From the NCBI GenBank assembly GCA_021324735.1, contig JAJPIO010000014.1, positions 1 through 64,000 on the forward strand: a DNA stretch of 64,000 nucleotides, in the 5' to 3' direction. This DNA is from Bacteroidota bacterium. Lineage in GTDB: Bacteria > Bacteroidota > Ignavibacteria > Palsa-1295. The notes below the pieces were generated by a model, which ran no database searches, was not told the DNA's origin, and was given only the letters and a program-made list of their open reading frames with translations. The translations under genes were made by a program, and so were the position numbers. Shown here in pieces: positions 1 to 8,109 of the stretch (the stretch's first letter is position 1; each line of letters starts with the position of its first letter).

Positions 1-730
1 CGATGATCTGCTTATCACTGAACCCGCTTGTGCCTGCATGCCACGAAGAGCCGCCATCGGAAGTCCAGTAGGCCGTGCCGAAGCCACCAAGTGCGACGCC
101 ATTCGTCGAAGAGCCGAACCGGATCGAGTAAATACCGCCCGTGTTGTTCGATGATACTTTGCCCCAGGTAACGCCAGCATCGGTCGTTCTCCATATCTCT
201 CCGGCAGCACCAGCCGTATTGGGATCGCTCGTGCCGATGAAGCCGGTGAGTGGATTGATAAAGAATATCGAACGCAGGAAATAACTTGTATTGATGGTTG
301 TACCATACCATGTAGTCCCGCCATCCGTTGTGTGGATGACTCCGTTCGCATCGCCGACGGCGATACCATTCGTCTTATTAAAGAACCAGATACCATAGCA
401 CGTATTACCGCCGCCTGAGTTGCCGGTCGTTGGCGCGGGACTAAGGGCCGTCCAGGTAAGACCCGCATCAGTGGTGCGAATGACGGCGCCATTGGTGCCG
501 GCTGCAAACCCGACATTGCTATCGAGAAACTGCATGGTGACGAGGCCCGCACTCGTATTGCTGTTCCGCAGGATCCAGAGCGAATCATCCCAATCGGGAA
601 GCATGTCGTGGTGTACGAGGGTGTCATGCACATAAACGGTGTTGGTGGATGTAGAATTAGAACATCCTACGATCCCATACACACTTACCGCGATGACGGA
701 CGCAATAATGAGAGAGCGGAGATATTTCAT
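1..730 (-). CDS. Ycf48/BNR-repeat beta-propeller lipoprotein, 3' part beyond the window
   Basis: The reading frame stays open from an ATG at 730 down to base 1, giving 243 residues of a protein whose C-terminus lies outside the window. The N-terminus is a hydrophobic signal ending in a lipobox-like IVGC with Cys at residue 23, so an outer-membrane or periplasmic lipoprotein is likely. At least four Asp-box-like motifs recur (TTDAGLTW, TTDGGTTW, TTDAGVTW, TSDGGSSW) at intervals typical of Ycf48/photosystem-II-assembly-like propellers. In Bacteroidota such proteins are often secreted and may carry a C-terminal sorting domain, but that end is not visible here. The substrate is unknown. It is divergent from mnmA. 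Confidence 0.75.
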   Translation of the reverse strand, partial: MKYLRSLIIASVIAVSVYGIVGCSNSTSTNTVYVHDTLVHHDMLPDWDDSLWILRNSNTSAGLVTMQFLDSNVGFAAGTNGAVIRTTDAGLTWTALSPAPTTGNSGGGNTCYGIWFFNKTNGIAVGDANGVIHTTDGGTTWYGTTINTSYFLRSIFFINPLTGFIGTSDPNTAGAAGEIWRTTDAGVTWGKVSSNNTGGIYSIRFGSSTNGVALGGFGTAYWTSDGGSSWHAGTSGFSDKQII

Positions 731-849
731 GCGAGATTGAAATAAAAACAGATGGCACAAAGAGGCAAAGTTTGCGTGGTTGGTTCCGAAAAACGTGGTT
801 GTCTCTCGGTCTGGCACCGCTCACCGCTTGTCGCTGTTCGGCCCAAACT

Positions 850-1953
850 ATGGCGAAAGTTCTTCTTGGTATGTCGGGCGGATTGGATTCCTCGGTAGCG
901 GCGGCGCTGCTCCGGCAGGAAGGCCATGACGTTATCGGTATGACCATTAAGACCTACAAATACGAAGATGTTGGTGGCAACACGGCGAACGATACCTCCT
1001 GTTGCTCGCTCGATGGTATCAACGATGCCAGGCGAGTTGCGGCGATGCTCGGCATTAAGCATTACGTCACCGATATGACGGAAGAATTTGGCCGTGAGAT
1101 CATCGATTACTTTACCGATACCTATCTTCACGGACAGACGCCAAACCCGTGCGTAAAGTGTAATCGCGAGATCAAATGGGCTGCAATGCTCCGCAAAGCC
1201 GATGCGCTTGGCTGCGAGTACATTGCGACGGGACATTACGCGAGGTTACGAGAGGAGCAGGGACGAATAGTGATTTCGCGAGCCGCGGATTCCGCGAAAG
1301 ACCAAACCTACGCTCTTTGGGCTGTGAGGCAAGAGCACCTCAAGCGAACGCTCTTTCCATTGCAGGGCTACACAAAGCCAGTGGTGCGCGAGATGGCAAA
1401 ACAGTTGGGCTTGCCGGTCGCGCACAAGCATGAGAGTTATGAGATCTGTTTTGTGACCGATAACGATTATCGCCGATTCTTAAGAGATCGTCTGGCGGAA
1501 GAGTCCAGTATTACCAGCAACGTTAGTCCACACTCGGGCGATTTTGTTCTCAATGGGGAAGTCGTTGGGCGCCATGATGGTGTTCCGTTCTATACCATCG
1601 GTCAGAGGAAAGGATTGGGGCTAAGCATACCATCTCATCCTGCGCCGCTCTATGTGACCGGGCTCGACATTATCAATAACCTGGTCGAACTCGGCGATGA
1701 TGAAGATCTTTTCGCGAACGAACTTATTGCCAATAGTGTGAATCTTATTAAATACGATTCTTTACCTCAGGAAGGAATGCGTATTATTGCCAAGATCCGT
1801 TATAAAGATGAGGGTGCACCGGCGTTCATTCAGCCGATCGATAGGGACCGCGTTCGCGTCACGTTCGATGAGCCGCGCCGTGCGATCACTCCAGGACAGT
1901 CCGTCGTGTTCTACGAAAATGACGATCTCGTTGGCGGTGGAATAATCGAATAA
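850..1953 (+). CDS. mnmA: tRNA-specific 2-thiouridylase MnmA
   Basis: Cytoplasmic enzyme that thiolates U34 of Lys, Glu and Gln tRNAs using ATP and a sulfur relay. The 367-residue protein has the PP-loop signature SGGLDSSV at the N-terminus, the GHYAR motif, the NPCVKCN segment (C104 aligns with the first catalytic Cys of the family) and the second catalytic Cys in YEICFV (C200). The C-terminal beta-barrel part contains GQRKGLG. The frame is open upstream to 772, but the ATG at 850 fits the family N-terminus (MAKVLLGMSGG), and the upstream residues are not protein-like. The length is normal for MnmA. It lies 14 bases before a lipoprotein gene and may be cotranscribed with it. Confidence 0.95.
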   Translation: MAKVLLGMSGGLDSSVAAALLRQEGHDVIGMTIKTYKYEDVGGNTANDTSCCSLDGINDARRVAAMLGIKHYVTDMTEEFGREIIDYFTDTYLHGQTPNPCVKCNREIKWAAMLRKADALGCEYIATGHYARLREEQGRIVISRAADSAKDQTYALWAVRQEHLKRTLFPLQGYTKPVVREMAKQLGLPVAHKHESYEICFVTDNDYRRFLRDRLAEESSITSNVSPHSGDFVLNGEVVGRHDGVPFYTIGQRKGLGLSIPSHPAPLYVTGLDIINNLVELGDDEDLFANELIANSVNLIKYDSLPQEGMRIIAKIRYKDEGAPAFIQPIDRDRVRVTFDEPRRAITPGQSVVFYENDDLVGGGIIE

Positions 1954-1967
1954 TTGAAGAGTCCGAG

Positions 1968-2453
1968 ATGAGAGTAAAGAAGATTTCCCTTTTTGCGTCG
2001 ATGGTCGTTGTGGTGTTTTTAGCTGGTTGTGGAGGCATCAGCGATCCGACGCAACTTGCCGATGCGACACTGTATGTTAATTTCCCGGATGGAACAGCAT
2101 TTACGAGTTCGAGTGTGCACGTTACCGATGATGGCGCGAAATACACCGTCTTTGCGACGGACGATCAGCGCGGCGAGCATTATCAGGACGAGATCACTCT
2201 GGTAATTCCGAAAGGAGCCAATATTCCCTATAGCGTAGGTTCGCTTTCCGACCCGACCGTTCAGGTTACGTATTACGAATACACTACCGGTAATAATTAT
2301 GCGGGCAACATGGCCGAAGGCAGTTGCAATATTACGGTCAATGAGATCACCACGACGAATGTGATCGGAGCATTTACTGCGCGGACCGTCTGCCGCACGG
2401 TCACCGATAGCGTTCGCACGTTTAATGGCGGCGAATTCAACGCGACATTTTAG
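1968..2453 (+). CDS. Hypothetical lipoprotein
   Basis: A 161-residue protein with a signal peptide ending in the lipobox LAGC (Cys21), so it is probably lipid-anchored in the envelope. The remainder is Thr/Asp-rich and beta-like, with two late cysteines. I do not recognise a family. It starts 14 bases after mnmA and ends with TAG 50 bases before the carboxyltransferase gene. The position suggests readthrough from mnmA but gives no functional clue. The TAG stop matters for judging the internal TAG in meaB. Confidence 0.75.
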   Translation: MRVKKISLFASMVVVVFLAGCGGISDPTQLADATLYVNFPDGTAFTSSSVHVTDDGAKYTVFATDDQRGEHYQDEITLVIPKGANIPYSVGSLSDPTVQVTYYEYTTGNNYAGNMAEGSCNITVNEITTTNVIGAFTARTVCRTVTDSVRTFNGGEFNATF

Positions 2454-2503
2454 CACCCATTACGGGTGAGCTTTTAGGAGCCGGACAGCGTTTAGTATCC
2501 GGC

Positions 2504-4045
2504 ATGAATTCAAAAGACCTTCTCTCCCAGTACCGCCAGGAGGCCCTGCTCGGCGGCGGCAAGAAACGCCTCGAAGATCAACATAATAAAGGCAAGCTTA
2601 CGGCTCGCGAGCGTATCGCGCTGCTGTTGGACGAAGATTCCTTCGAGGAGTTCGATATGTTCGTTCGGCATCGCTCGAACGAGTTCGGCCTCGATAAGCA
2701 GCGTCCGCTTGGCGATGGCGTTGTAACGGGATGCGGTCGCATTCATGGCCGGTTCGTGTACGTCTTCAGCCAGGATTTCACCGTCTTTGGTGGTTCACTT
2801 TCGGAAGCTCATGCCGAAAAGATCGTGAAGGTCATGGAGCTTGCGATGAAGACCGGCGCTCCAGTTATTGGCCTTAACGATTCCGGTGGTGCACGAATAC
2901 AGGAAGGCGTTGTATCGCTCGGGGGGTATGCGGATATCTTCCTTCTCAATACGCTTGCCTCCGGCGTTGTGCCGCAGATCTCTGCGGTGCTTGGTCCGTG
3001 TGCCGGCGGGGCAGTCTATTCTCCCGCTATTACCGATTTTGTATTTATGGTGGAAGGCACCAGCTACATGTTCGTGACCGGACCGAACGTCGTAAAGACG
3101 GTTACTCACGAAGATGTGACGAGCGAAGAACTTGGCGGCGCCGATACCCACGCACAAAAATCGGGTGTGGCGCACTTTGCAATGCCCAACGAGCTCGAGT
3201 GTTTGGAAGGGATACGAAAACTCGTTACCTATATTCCTCAGAATAACCGAGAGAAAGCGCCTTCGTTGACTACGGAAGATCAGGCGGCGAGGCTGTGTCC
3301 GGCGCTGAATGAAGTGATCCCGGATTCGGCGAACAAACCCTATGATATGCACACGGTCATCGGCGAAGTGGTCGATCAGGGAAGCTTCTTCGAAGTGCAC
3401 GAGCATTTTGCGACGAATATTATCGTCGGATTCGCGCGATTGGATGGCGAGTCGATCGGCATAATTGCAAACCAGCCGCTTTCCATGGCGGGTGTACTCG
3501 ATATCGACTCCAGTACAAAAGGCGCGCGTTTCGTCCGCTTCTGCGATGCCTTCAATATTCCGCTCGTGGTATTCGAAGACGTGCCGGGATTTTTACCGGG
3601 TACCGATCAGGAGTGGCGCGGTATTATTCGCCACGGCGCAAAACTGCTTTATGCCTTCGCGGAAGCGACGGTACCGAAAGTCACTGTTATTACGCGCAAA
3701 GCATACGGCGGAGCGTATGACGTTATGAATTCGAAGCACATTCGTGGCGATGTTAATTATGCATGGCCGAGTGCTGAGATCGCTGTGATGGGACCGAAAG
3801 GTGCGGTCGAGATCATCTTTAAGAAGGAAATAGGGGAGGCCACGGACCCTAGGGCGCGAGAAGAGGAGCTTACGAACGAGTATCGCGAACGGTTCGCAAA
3901 TCCATTCGTGGCGGCCGAGCGCGGATACATCGACGATGTGATCGAACCGGCTGAAACTCGCATCCGCCTTATTCGCGCGCTCAAGATGCTCGCTACGAAG
4001 CAGGATTCCAATCCGTGGAAGAAGCACGGGAATATACCTTTATAA
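2504..4045 (+). CDS. pccB: Acyl-CoA carboxylase carboxyltransferase subunit (propionyl-CoA carboxylase beta / methylmalonyl-CoA decarboxylase alpha type)
   Basis: The 513-residue crotonase-fold carboxyltransferase moves CO2 between biotin and propionyl-CoA or a related acyl-CoA. It shows the full family pattern: an N-terminal [10 protein letters not shown] helix, the glycine-rich oxyanion region [11 protein letters not shown], then [12 protein letters not shown], and in the C-terminal half [12 protein letters not shown] and AYGGAYDVM. The length matches PccB and the 12S transcarboxylase subunit. No biotin carboxylase or biotin carrier gene is adjacent, so the partner lies elsewhere. MeaB, the chaperone GTPase of methylmalonyl-CoA mutase, is in this window at 47078, which supports a methylmalonyl-CoA route. 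Acetyl-CoA specificity cannot be excluded from sequence alone. Confidence 0.92.
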   Translation: MNSKDLLSQYRQEALLGGGKKRLEDQHNKGKLTARERIALLLDEDSFEEFDMFVRHRSNEFGLDKQRPLGDGVVTGCGRIHGRFVYVFSQDFTVFGGSLSEAHAEKIVKVMELAMKTGAPVIGLNDSGGARIQEGVVSLGGYADIFLLNTLASGVVPQISAVLGPCAGGAVYSPAITDFVFMVEGTSYMFVTGPNVVKTVTHEDVTSEELGGADTHAQKSGVAHFAMPNELECLEGIRKLVTYIPQNNREKAPSLTTEDQAARLCPALNEVIPDSANKPYDMHTVIGEVVDQGSFFEVHEHFATNIIVGFARLDGESIGIIANQPLSMAGVLDIDSSTKGARFVRFCDAFNIPLVVFEDVPGFLPGTDQEWRGIIRHGAKLLYAFAEATVPKVTVITRKAYGGAYDVMNSKHIRGDVNYAWPSAEIAVMGPKGAVEIIFKKEIGEATDPRAREEELTNEYRERFANPFVAAERGYIDDVIEPAETRIRLIRALKMLATKQDSNPWKKHGNIPL

Positions 4046-4069
4046 AGTAAGAAGTATGAGGTATAAAGT

Positions 4070-4276
4070 ATGAAATTCCAAGTGCAAGTTTATCAGGATG
4101 AGGATGATGCTTATGCGGCTGAATGTCCGAGTATTCCCGGGTGTGTGACTGGAGCGGATAGTTTCGAGGAAGCTCTCTCTATGATCCAGGACGCAATTAA
4201 AGGTTGTGTTGAAACCCGCAAAGGACTGGGCTATCAATTGTTCCTTCCTACATACGAAGTCGAGGTTGCTGTTTAA
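4070..4276 (+). CDS. HicB-like (UPF0150) antitoxin-type small protein
   Basis: A 68-residue protein with the HicB-type partial RNase H fold signature: an N-terminal beta strand (FQVQVYQDEDDAYAAECPS), then PGCVTGADSFEEAL and a helix ending in IQDAIKG. HicB proteins normally neutralise a HicA mRNA endonuclease, but no HicA reading frame is adjacent, so this is an orphan and may be an isolated regulator. The start is directly preceded by a degenerate repetitive leader (AAGTATGAGGTATAAAGTATG). It ends 7 bases before the DUF952 gene and is probably cotranscribed with it. Confidence 0.8.
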   Translation: MKFQVQVYQDEDDAYAAECPSIPGCVTGADSFEEALSMIQDAIKGCVETRKGLGYQLFLPTYEVEVAV

Positions 4277-4283
4277 GTTTGAT

Positions 4284-4640
4284 ATGGCTCACATTTATCA
4301 TTTCATCACTCAATCGAATTTGGATCAGTATCTCGGCGGGGATGCACTTGTGTTGCCCACGCTCGAAAGCGAGGGCTTCATCCACTGCTCGACACTCGAT
4401 CAGGTGCTCGATGTGGCGAATTTCCTCGAGCCCTATAGTGAGGAGATGCAGCTCCTCGAGATCGATGAAGCCCGGCTGGTACCCGAAGTAAAGTATGAGG
4501 ATGCAATGCAAAACGGCCGCTTCTATCCCCACGTTTTTGGTCCGGTGAATCGCGATGCCATCGTGGCTATTCATCACTTAGAATGGGATGGGGAAGAAGG
4601 ATATCTGCTGCCCGAAATTCTTCGAAACGATTTGTCTTAA
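4284..4640 (+). CDS. DUF952 family protein
   Basis: A 118-residue cytoplasmic protein with the DUF952 pattern: N-terminal IYHFIT, then ESEGFIHCSTLDQVLDVANFL, a central LLEID and a C-terminal FYPHVFGPVN. The family is small and of unsettled biochemical function; its fold is ADP-ribosyltransferase-like as far as I recall. The frame is open upstream into the HicB-like gene, but the ATG at 4284 gives the family N-terminus MAHIYHF and avoids overlap. It is followed by hairpins and tRNA-Pro. Confidence 0.85.
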   Translation: MAHIYHFITQSNLDQYLGGDALVLPTLESEGFIHCSTLDQVLDVANFLEPYSEEMQLLEIDEARLVPEVKYEDAMQNGRFYPHVFGPVNRDAIVAIHHLEWDGEEGYLLPEILRNDLS

Positions 4641-4655
4641 GTAGCGTTTTGGTCT

Positions 4656-4692
4656 CGCCTTCTTCGAAGGCGGTGACAGGCTAAAGCCTGTC
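4656..4692. repeat. Two adjacent palindromes, the second resembling a dispersed REP-type repeat
   Basis: Two perfect inverted repeats lie between the DUF952 gene and tRNA-Pro: CGCCTTC-ttc-GAAGGCG (4656-4672) and GACAGGCT-aa-AGCCTGTC (4675-4692). Neither is followed by a T-run, so simple terminators are unlikely. The second, followed by CTACC, looks like a palindrome I recall as dispersed in many bacterial genomes; that recollection is unchecked. Confidence 0.5.
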
Positions 4693-4698
4693 CTACCA

Positions 4699-4771
4699 CG
4701 GGGCGTGGCGCAGCTGGTAGCGCACCTGCTTTGGGAGCAGGGGGTCGCACGTTCGAATCGTGTCGCCCCGA
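4699..4771 (+). tRNA. tRNA-Pro (anticodon TGG)
   Basis: A complete cloverleaf can be drawn. The acceptor stem CGGGGCG pairs with CGCCCCG (4764-4770) and is followed by discriminator A. The D-loop has AGCTGGTAG. The anticodon arm CCTGC-TTTGGGA-GCAGG places TGG in the anticodon, and the T-arm has GTTCGAATC. The 3' CCA is not encoded (CAA follows), so it must be added after transcription. Confidence 0.95.
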
Positions 4772-4859
4772 CAATTTGAGTGAGGAGGGATGAACGACGA
4801 AAAGATGAAAAATCATCTTTGCTCTCATCTTTCGGTCCCTGTCTTTAACAATTTATGTT

Positions 4860-5414
4860 ATGATGTCCAAGTCCATACTGGTTGCGGTTGTTATTTCCAT
4901 CGTTTCAGTATCGCGTATCTTCGCTCAACCGCACCACTCTTCGTCAGAAATTACTCACGATTTTTCGATCACGATCGCACCGATCAAACTCATTTCTCCG
5001 ATCGTCGAAGGGACGTTTGAAAAACGAATGACAAATAAGATCGGACTCGAAGGGATTGCAGGGGTCGGTTCATACGATGGCTTTTTTGCGTTCACGATTG
5101 GAGGGAGTTGGAGATATTATCTGATTGGCTCATTTGAGCATGCACTTCAGACCGGCGTTGAATTATACTATGCGCATCTCGGATCGAGTAACGTGCAGGG
5201 TTCGAATGTCTCGGCCGCAGGCAGAGGACTTATGATCGCGCCGTTTATCGGTTATAAGTACATTGCGGATTATGGATTGACCCTCGACCTTGCGATCGGC
5301 GCCGGACCAGAATTCGTCTCGGCCACTGCGACCGATAATAATTCTAATTCCGCAACAGTAAGTGGCAGTACACTTGGATTATTGCTAAATTTAAATCTTG
5401 GCTGGAGTTTTTAG
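4860..5414 (+). CDS. Putative outer-membrane beta-barrel protein
   Basis: A 184-residue protein with a signal peptide (hydrophobic residues 4-20, AxA-like cleavage near IFAQ). It is followed by alternating hydrophobic strands rich in Gly and Tyr and a C-terminal strand ending in Trp-Ser-Phe. A terminal aromatic residue is the usual signature for insertion by the BAM machinery. No specific family is recognised. Two ATG codons are adjacent (4860 and 4863) and either may be used. It follows tRNA-Pro by about 90 bases. Expected location is the outer membrane; the role is unknown. Confidence 0.75.
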   Translation: MMSKSILVAVVISIVSVSRIFAQPHHSSSEITHDFSITIAPIKLISPIVEGTFEKRMTNKIGLEGIAGVGSYDGFFAFTIGGSWRYYLIGSFEHALQTGVELYYAHLGSSNVQGSNVSAAGRGLMIAPFIGYKYIADYGLTLDLAIGAGPEFVSATATDNNSNSATVSGSTLGLLLNLNLGWSF

Positions 5415-5484
5415 GATTGTCGACGATGGAAAACGCCGTGGCAACGAATGACTAGGTCGTGTCCGCTCTTTTTCTTATCCAACA

Positions 5485-5527
5485 AATCCATCTAATCCGT
5501 GTAATCCAGGTTCAGTCAGTGTAATCC
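5485..5527. repeat. Period-9 degenerate AATCC/GGATT repeat
   Basis: AATCC occurs at 5485, 5494, 5503 and 5523 with spacings of 9, 9 and 20 bases, in the context taatccNgtgtaatcc. The complementary GGATT repeat occurs at 34647-34692 with similar spacing. The right end runs into the 3' end of the proline-rich reading frame. Confidence 0.5.
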
Positions 5528-5727
5528 CGGTTCTGAAATCCCTGCATCGGTGGCGGTGCGGGTTGCGGCTGTGGCATCGGATTGACCGGCCCCGGATTGG
5601 GTGATGGTTGTGGCACGGTGCCGGGTTGATCGGGTGGTGCTGCCGGCCGAGGCTGTGGATGGCTGGGATTATCTGGTGTCGGATGCCCGGGATTGGGGTA
5701 GGGTGTTGAAGGTGCTGTCTGTGGCAT
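5512..5727 (-). CDS. Small proline-rich protein, hypothetical
   Basis: A 71-residue frame made almost wholly of Pro, Gln, Asn and Gly, with PQP and PNPG-like repeats and no hydrophobic segment. Low complexity means the frame could be fortuitous. However, the ATG is preceded by AGAGAGG at a reasonable spacing, which supports translation. The 3' end overlaps the AATCC repeat. It is divergent from the processing protease at 6140. No function can be assigned; proline-rich peptides of this kind are often intrinsically disordered. Confidence 0.45.
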   Translation of the reverse strand: MPQTAPSTPYPNPGHPTPDNPSHPQPRPAAPPDQPGTVPQPSPNPGPVNPMPQPQPAPPPMQGFQNRDYTD

Positions 5728-6139
5728 ATTGGGCCTCTCTGGTTGTGTCTTAAGAAAGGTGCAAGCTGCGTGCCTGACGGGACTTTTGCTCCATACTACA
5801 GACCGAACGACGTTACCCCGAGAGGGTTAGTAAGAATTAACGGCAGAGAACCGCACTCTTCCTGCGCAAAATGCGGTTGATTCTATCAGTCGTCGGTACG
5901 TCTCCGAACTTTCGCAAAAGTGGGCCATGTTGCTATAGCTGTAGGGCACATTTAATATGTTGCGAATGAATCGGATGTAAGGTTCGGCATACGCCTTGCA
6001 CGAAACCTGTAATTATTAAATAGCGTACCACAGAGCAAACAGTAACCATAACCAGCACCAGCGGTCCGTTGCGTATGAGGGAGCGAGAGCCAGCCGCCCG
6101 AACCGAAGGAAAGCCCAGTTAAGTTTATCACTCCGTTCT
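5728..6139. other. 412-base divergent intergenic region
   Basis: No coding frame is convincing here. It separates a minus-strand proline-rich frame from the plus-strand protease gene, so it should hold both promoters. I see a plausible plus-strand promoter at 5930-5958 and a short stem ACCGCA/TGCGGT around 5850-5877. I looked for tmRNA, RNase P and SRP RNA signatures on both strands and found none. Confidence 0.4.
5930..5958 (+). promoter_or_regulatory. Candidate promoter of the processing protease gene
   Basis: TTGCTA at 5930-5935 and TAATAT at 5953-5958 are separated by 17 bases, a sigma70-like arrangement. It would give a leader of about 175 bases before the ATG at 6140. Bacteroidota promoters often differ from this consensus, so confidence is low. 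Confidence 0.3.
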
Positions 6140-7768
6140 ATGCAAAAACTCTTCTATAACCCACGTCGCCTCGCGCTTGCCGGAGCCGTCCTTGTTGTCG
6201 TAAGTGCACTCATGGGCACTCGTATCGAGCGTGCCTTTAGCGATGACAATGTTCTGGAGCAGGTCCAGAAGTACAGCGATGTCATGCGTTTGGTCCAGTC
6301 ATATTATGTTGATAAGGTCGATCTCAACGATCTTAACGATGCAGCTATCACCGGTTTGCTCGGCAAACTCGATCCGCACTCGGTGTATATGCCGCCGAAA
6401 AATGTCAAGGAACAGGACGAGCAATTCCAGGGCAAGTTCGAAGGTATCGGCGTAACATTCACGATCGTTCATGATACGATCACAGTCGATGCGCCCATTC
6501 CTGGGGGCCCCAGCGATCAGCTTGGTATTCGCGCGGGCGATAAGATCGTATCGATCGACGGACATAATGCTGTAAAGCTTAAAGAAGATGATGTTCGTAA
6601 AGAACTTCGTGGTGCGAAGGGTACAAAAGTTACGGTTGGTGTAGTGCGCTACGGTGAGGCGCAGCCGATCGACTTTACGATCACGCGTGATGTCATTCCG
6701 ATCGTGAGTGTCATGGCGCACTTTATGGTCGATCCGACGACCGGTTATGTCGATGTGGGCCGCTTTGCCGGCACGACCTACGACGAGTTAATGGAAGCAT
6801 TGAACGACCTTCGTTCGAGAGGTATGCAGCGTCTTATCCTTGACCTTCGCGGCAACCCCGGTGGGTATCTCGAGCAAGCCGTCCGTATCGCCGATGAGTT
6901 TATCGGTGGCAATAAGACGATCGTATACACGAAGGGTCGTGCATCTCAATTCGATGATAACTTAACGTCGCATCCGGGTGACCAGTATGAGAAGACGCCA
7001 CTGGTCGTGCTCGTGGATAATGGTTCGGCCAGCGCCAGTGAGATCGTATCCGGTGCATTCCAGGATCTCGATCGCGCTCTTATCGTCGGACAGACGACGT
7101 TCGGTAAAGGCCTCGTGCAGCGCCAGTATCCGCTTCCTGATGGGAGCGCCGTTCGTCTTACGATCTCGCGTTATTATACGCCGAGCGGCCGCTCGATCCA
7201 GAAGCCGTACGAAGGTGGCCATTACCTGAAGAATAATGCAATGGCCAGCGCCGCCGCTGATGAGGACGAGGATAATTATTCACATTCCTATGACGTGAAT
7301 TCAACGGATACCTCGCGACCGAAGTATAAAACAGCGGCAGGCCGCACGATCTATGGCGGTGGCGGTATCACGCCGGATTTCATTGTCCGTAATGATACGA
7401 TCCAGCAGGCGACGAAGAAGATCTGGGCAGCAGGCGTGCTCAGCGATTTCTCGGAAGATTATGTCGCCCAGCACATCGAGCAGATCAAAAAGCAGGGCGA
7501 TGCGGACTATTTCGTGAAGAACTTCCATATCACGGATGCGATGTTCAACGATATTCTTCGCCGCGCGAAGGATAAGAAGGTCGATGTCGATATGGCCCAG
7601 TTCAATATCGATCGTCCATGGATCGCGGTCGTACTCCGTGCGGATATCGGACGCCAGATCTTTGGTAATGAAGTTCGTTATCGTATCCTTCTCGAGAATG
7701 ACCGCCAGTACCAAAAGGCGTACAGCGTTCTCGACGAAGCAAGCCACTTAGCGGCTGCATTTAAGTAA
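6140..7768 (+). CDS. ctpA: S41 family C-terminal processing peptidase (CtpA/Prc-like)
   Basis: A periplasmic serine endopeptidase that trims or degrades proteins from the C-terminus. The 542-residue protein has an N-terminal membrane anchor or signal (residues 10-26) and a family helical segment with LLGKLDPHSVYM. A PDZ domain follows at about 95-180 (GIRAGDKIVSIDG). The S41 core shows DLRGNPGG at 236-242, the catalytic Ser in GSASASE (S298) and the catalytic Lys in FGKGLVQ (K323). The Ser-Lys spacing of 25 is as in characterised CtpA/CtpB enzymes. A long C-terminal extension (after about 410) of charged helices is typical of Bacteroidota members. A terminator follows at 7834. Confidence 0.95.
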   Translation: MQKLFYNPRRLALAGAVLVVVSALMGTRIERAFSDDNVLEQVQKYSDVMRLVQSYYVDKVDLNDLNDAAITGLLGKLDPHSVYMPPKNVKEQDEQFQGKFEGIGVTFTIVHDTITVDAPIPGGPSDQLGIRAGDKIVSIDGHNAVKLKEDDVRKELRGAKGTKVTVGVVRYGEAQPIDFTITRDVIPIVSVMAHFMVDPTTGYVDVGRFAGTTYDELMEALNDLRSRGMQRLILDLRGNPGGYLEQAVRIADEFIGGNKTIVYTKGRASQFDDNLTSHPGDQYEKTPLVVLVDNGSASASEIVSGAFQDLDRALIVGQTTFGKGLVQRQYPLPDGSAVRLTISRYYTPSGRSIQKPYEGGHYLKNNAMASAAADEDEDNYSHSYDVNSTDTSRPKYKTAAGRTIYGGGGITPDFIVRNDTIQQATKKIWAAGVLSDFSEDYVAQHIEQIKKQGDADYFVKNFHITDAMFNDILRRAKDKKVDVDMAQFNIDRPWIAVVLRADIGRQIFGNEVRYRILLENDRQYQKAYSVLDEASHLAAAFK

Positions 7769-7833
7769 CGTAGCGGCAGCATTTGAATAACTTTGCGGCA
7801 ACATTCATAATTGTTGTGAAGTGAGAGAATTGG

Positions 7834-7868
7834 AACAGCCGGTGCAGATGCGCCGGCTGTTTTGTTTT
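7834..7868 (+). terminator. Rho-independent terminator after the processing protease
   Basis: Stem ACAGCCGG paired with CCGGCTGT, 8 bp and GC-rich with a short loop, followed by TTTGTTTT. It lies 66 bases after the protease stop codon. Confidence 0.8.
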
Positions 7869-7937
7869 ATCGAATACCGGTCGGAACCGCTATCGGATAC
7901 CTCTCTGTTGACACGGCGCTCAAACGAGCAAAACCAG

Positions 7938-8011
7938 GGGCAATTGGCGCAGTTGGTTAGCGCGTTTCCTTGACATGGAAAAGGTCACAGGTTCGAATCC
8001 TGTATTGCCCA
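7938..8011 (+). tRNA. tRNA-Val (anticodon GAC)
   Basis: The acceptor stem GGGCAAT pairs exactly with ATTGCCC at 8004-8010, followed by discriminator A at 8011. The D-loop contains AGTTGGTTAG. The anticodon arm TTTCC-TTGACAT-GGAAA gives GAC, and the T-arm contains GGTTCGAATCC. CCA is not encoded in the DNA. Confidence 0.95.
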
Positions 8012-8020
8012 CACTCACAG

Positions 8021-8106
8021 TGCTGAGTACTAAGTGCTTAGTGCTACGTTCTGGATCTCACCGATCCGTTAGCTCTCATCACTTAGCACGCCGCACTTAG
8101 CACTTT
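8021..8106. repeat. Degenerate AGTGCTNAGT intergenic repeat
   Basis: The gap between tRNA-Val and pyruvate kinase holds several imperfect copies of an AGTGCTAAGTGCT-like word on both strands (AGTGCTGAGTACTAAGTGCT, then CACTTAGCAC twice before the ATG). A related block lies between the two tat genes at 18733-18753. Confidence 0.45.
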
Positions 8107-8109
8107 CCC

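Noticed and set aside
4790-5020. Plus-strand frame overlapping the start of the outer-membrane protein
   Set aside because: It covers the signal-peptide coding part in another frame and has no protein character.
5728-6139. tmRNA, RNase P or SRP RNA in the divergent gap
   Set aside because: None of the conserved motifs (tRNA-like end, GAGGAAAGTCC-type, SRP loop) is present on either strand.
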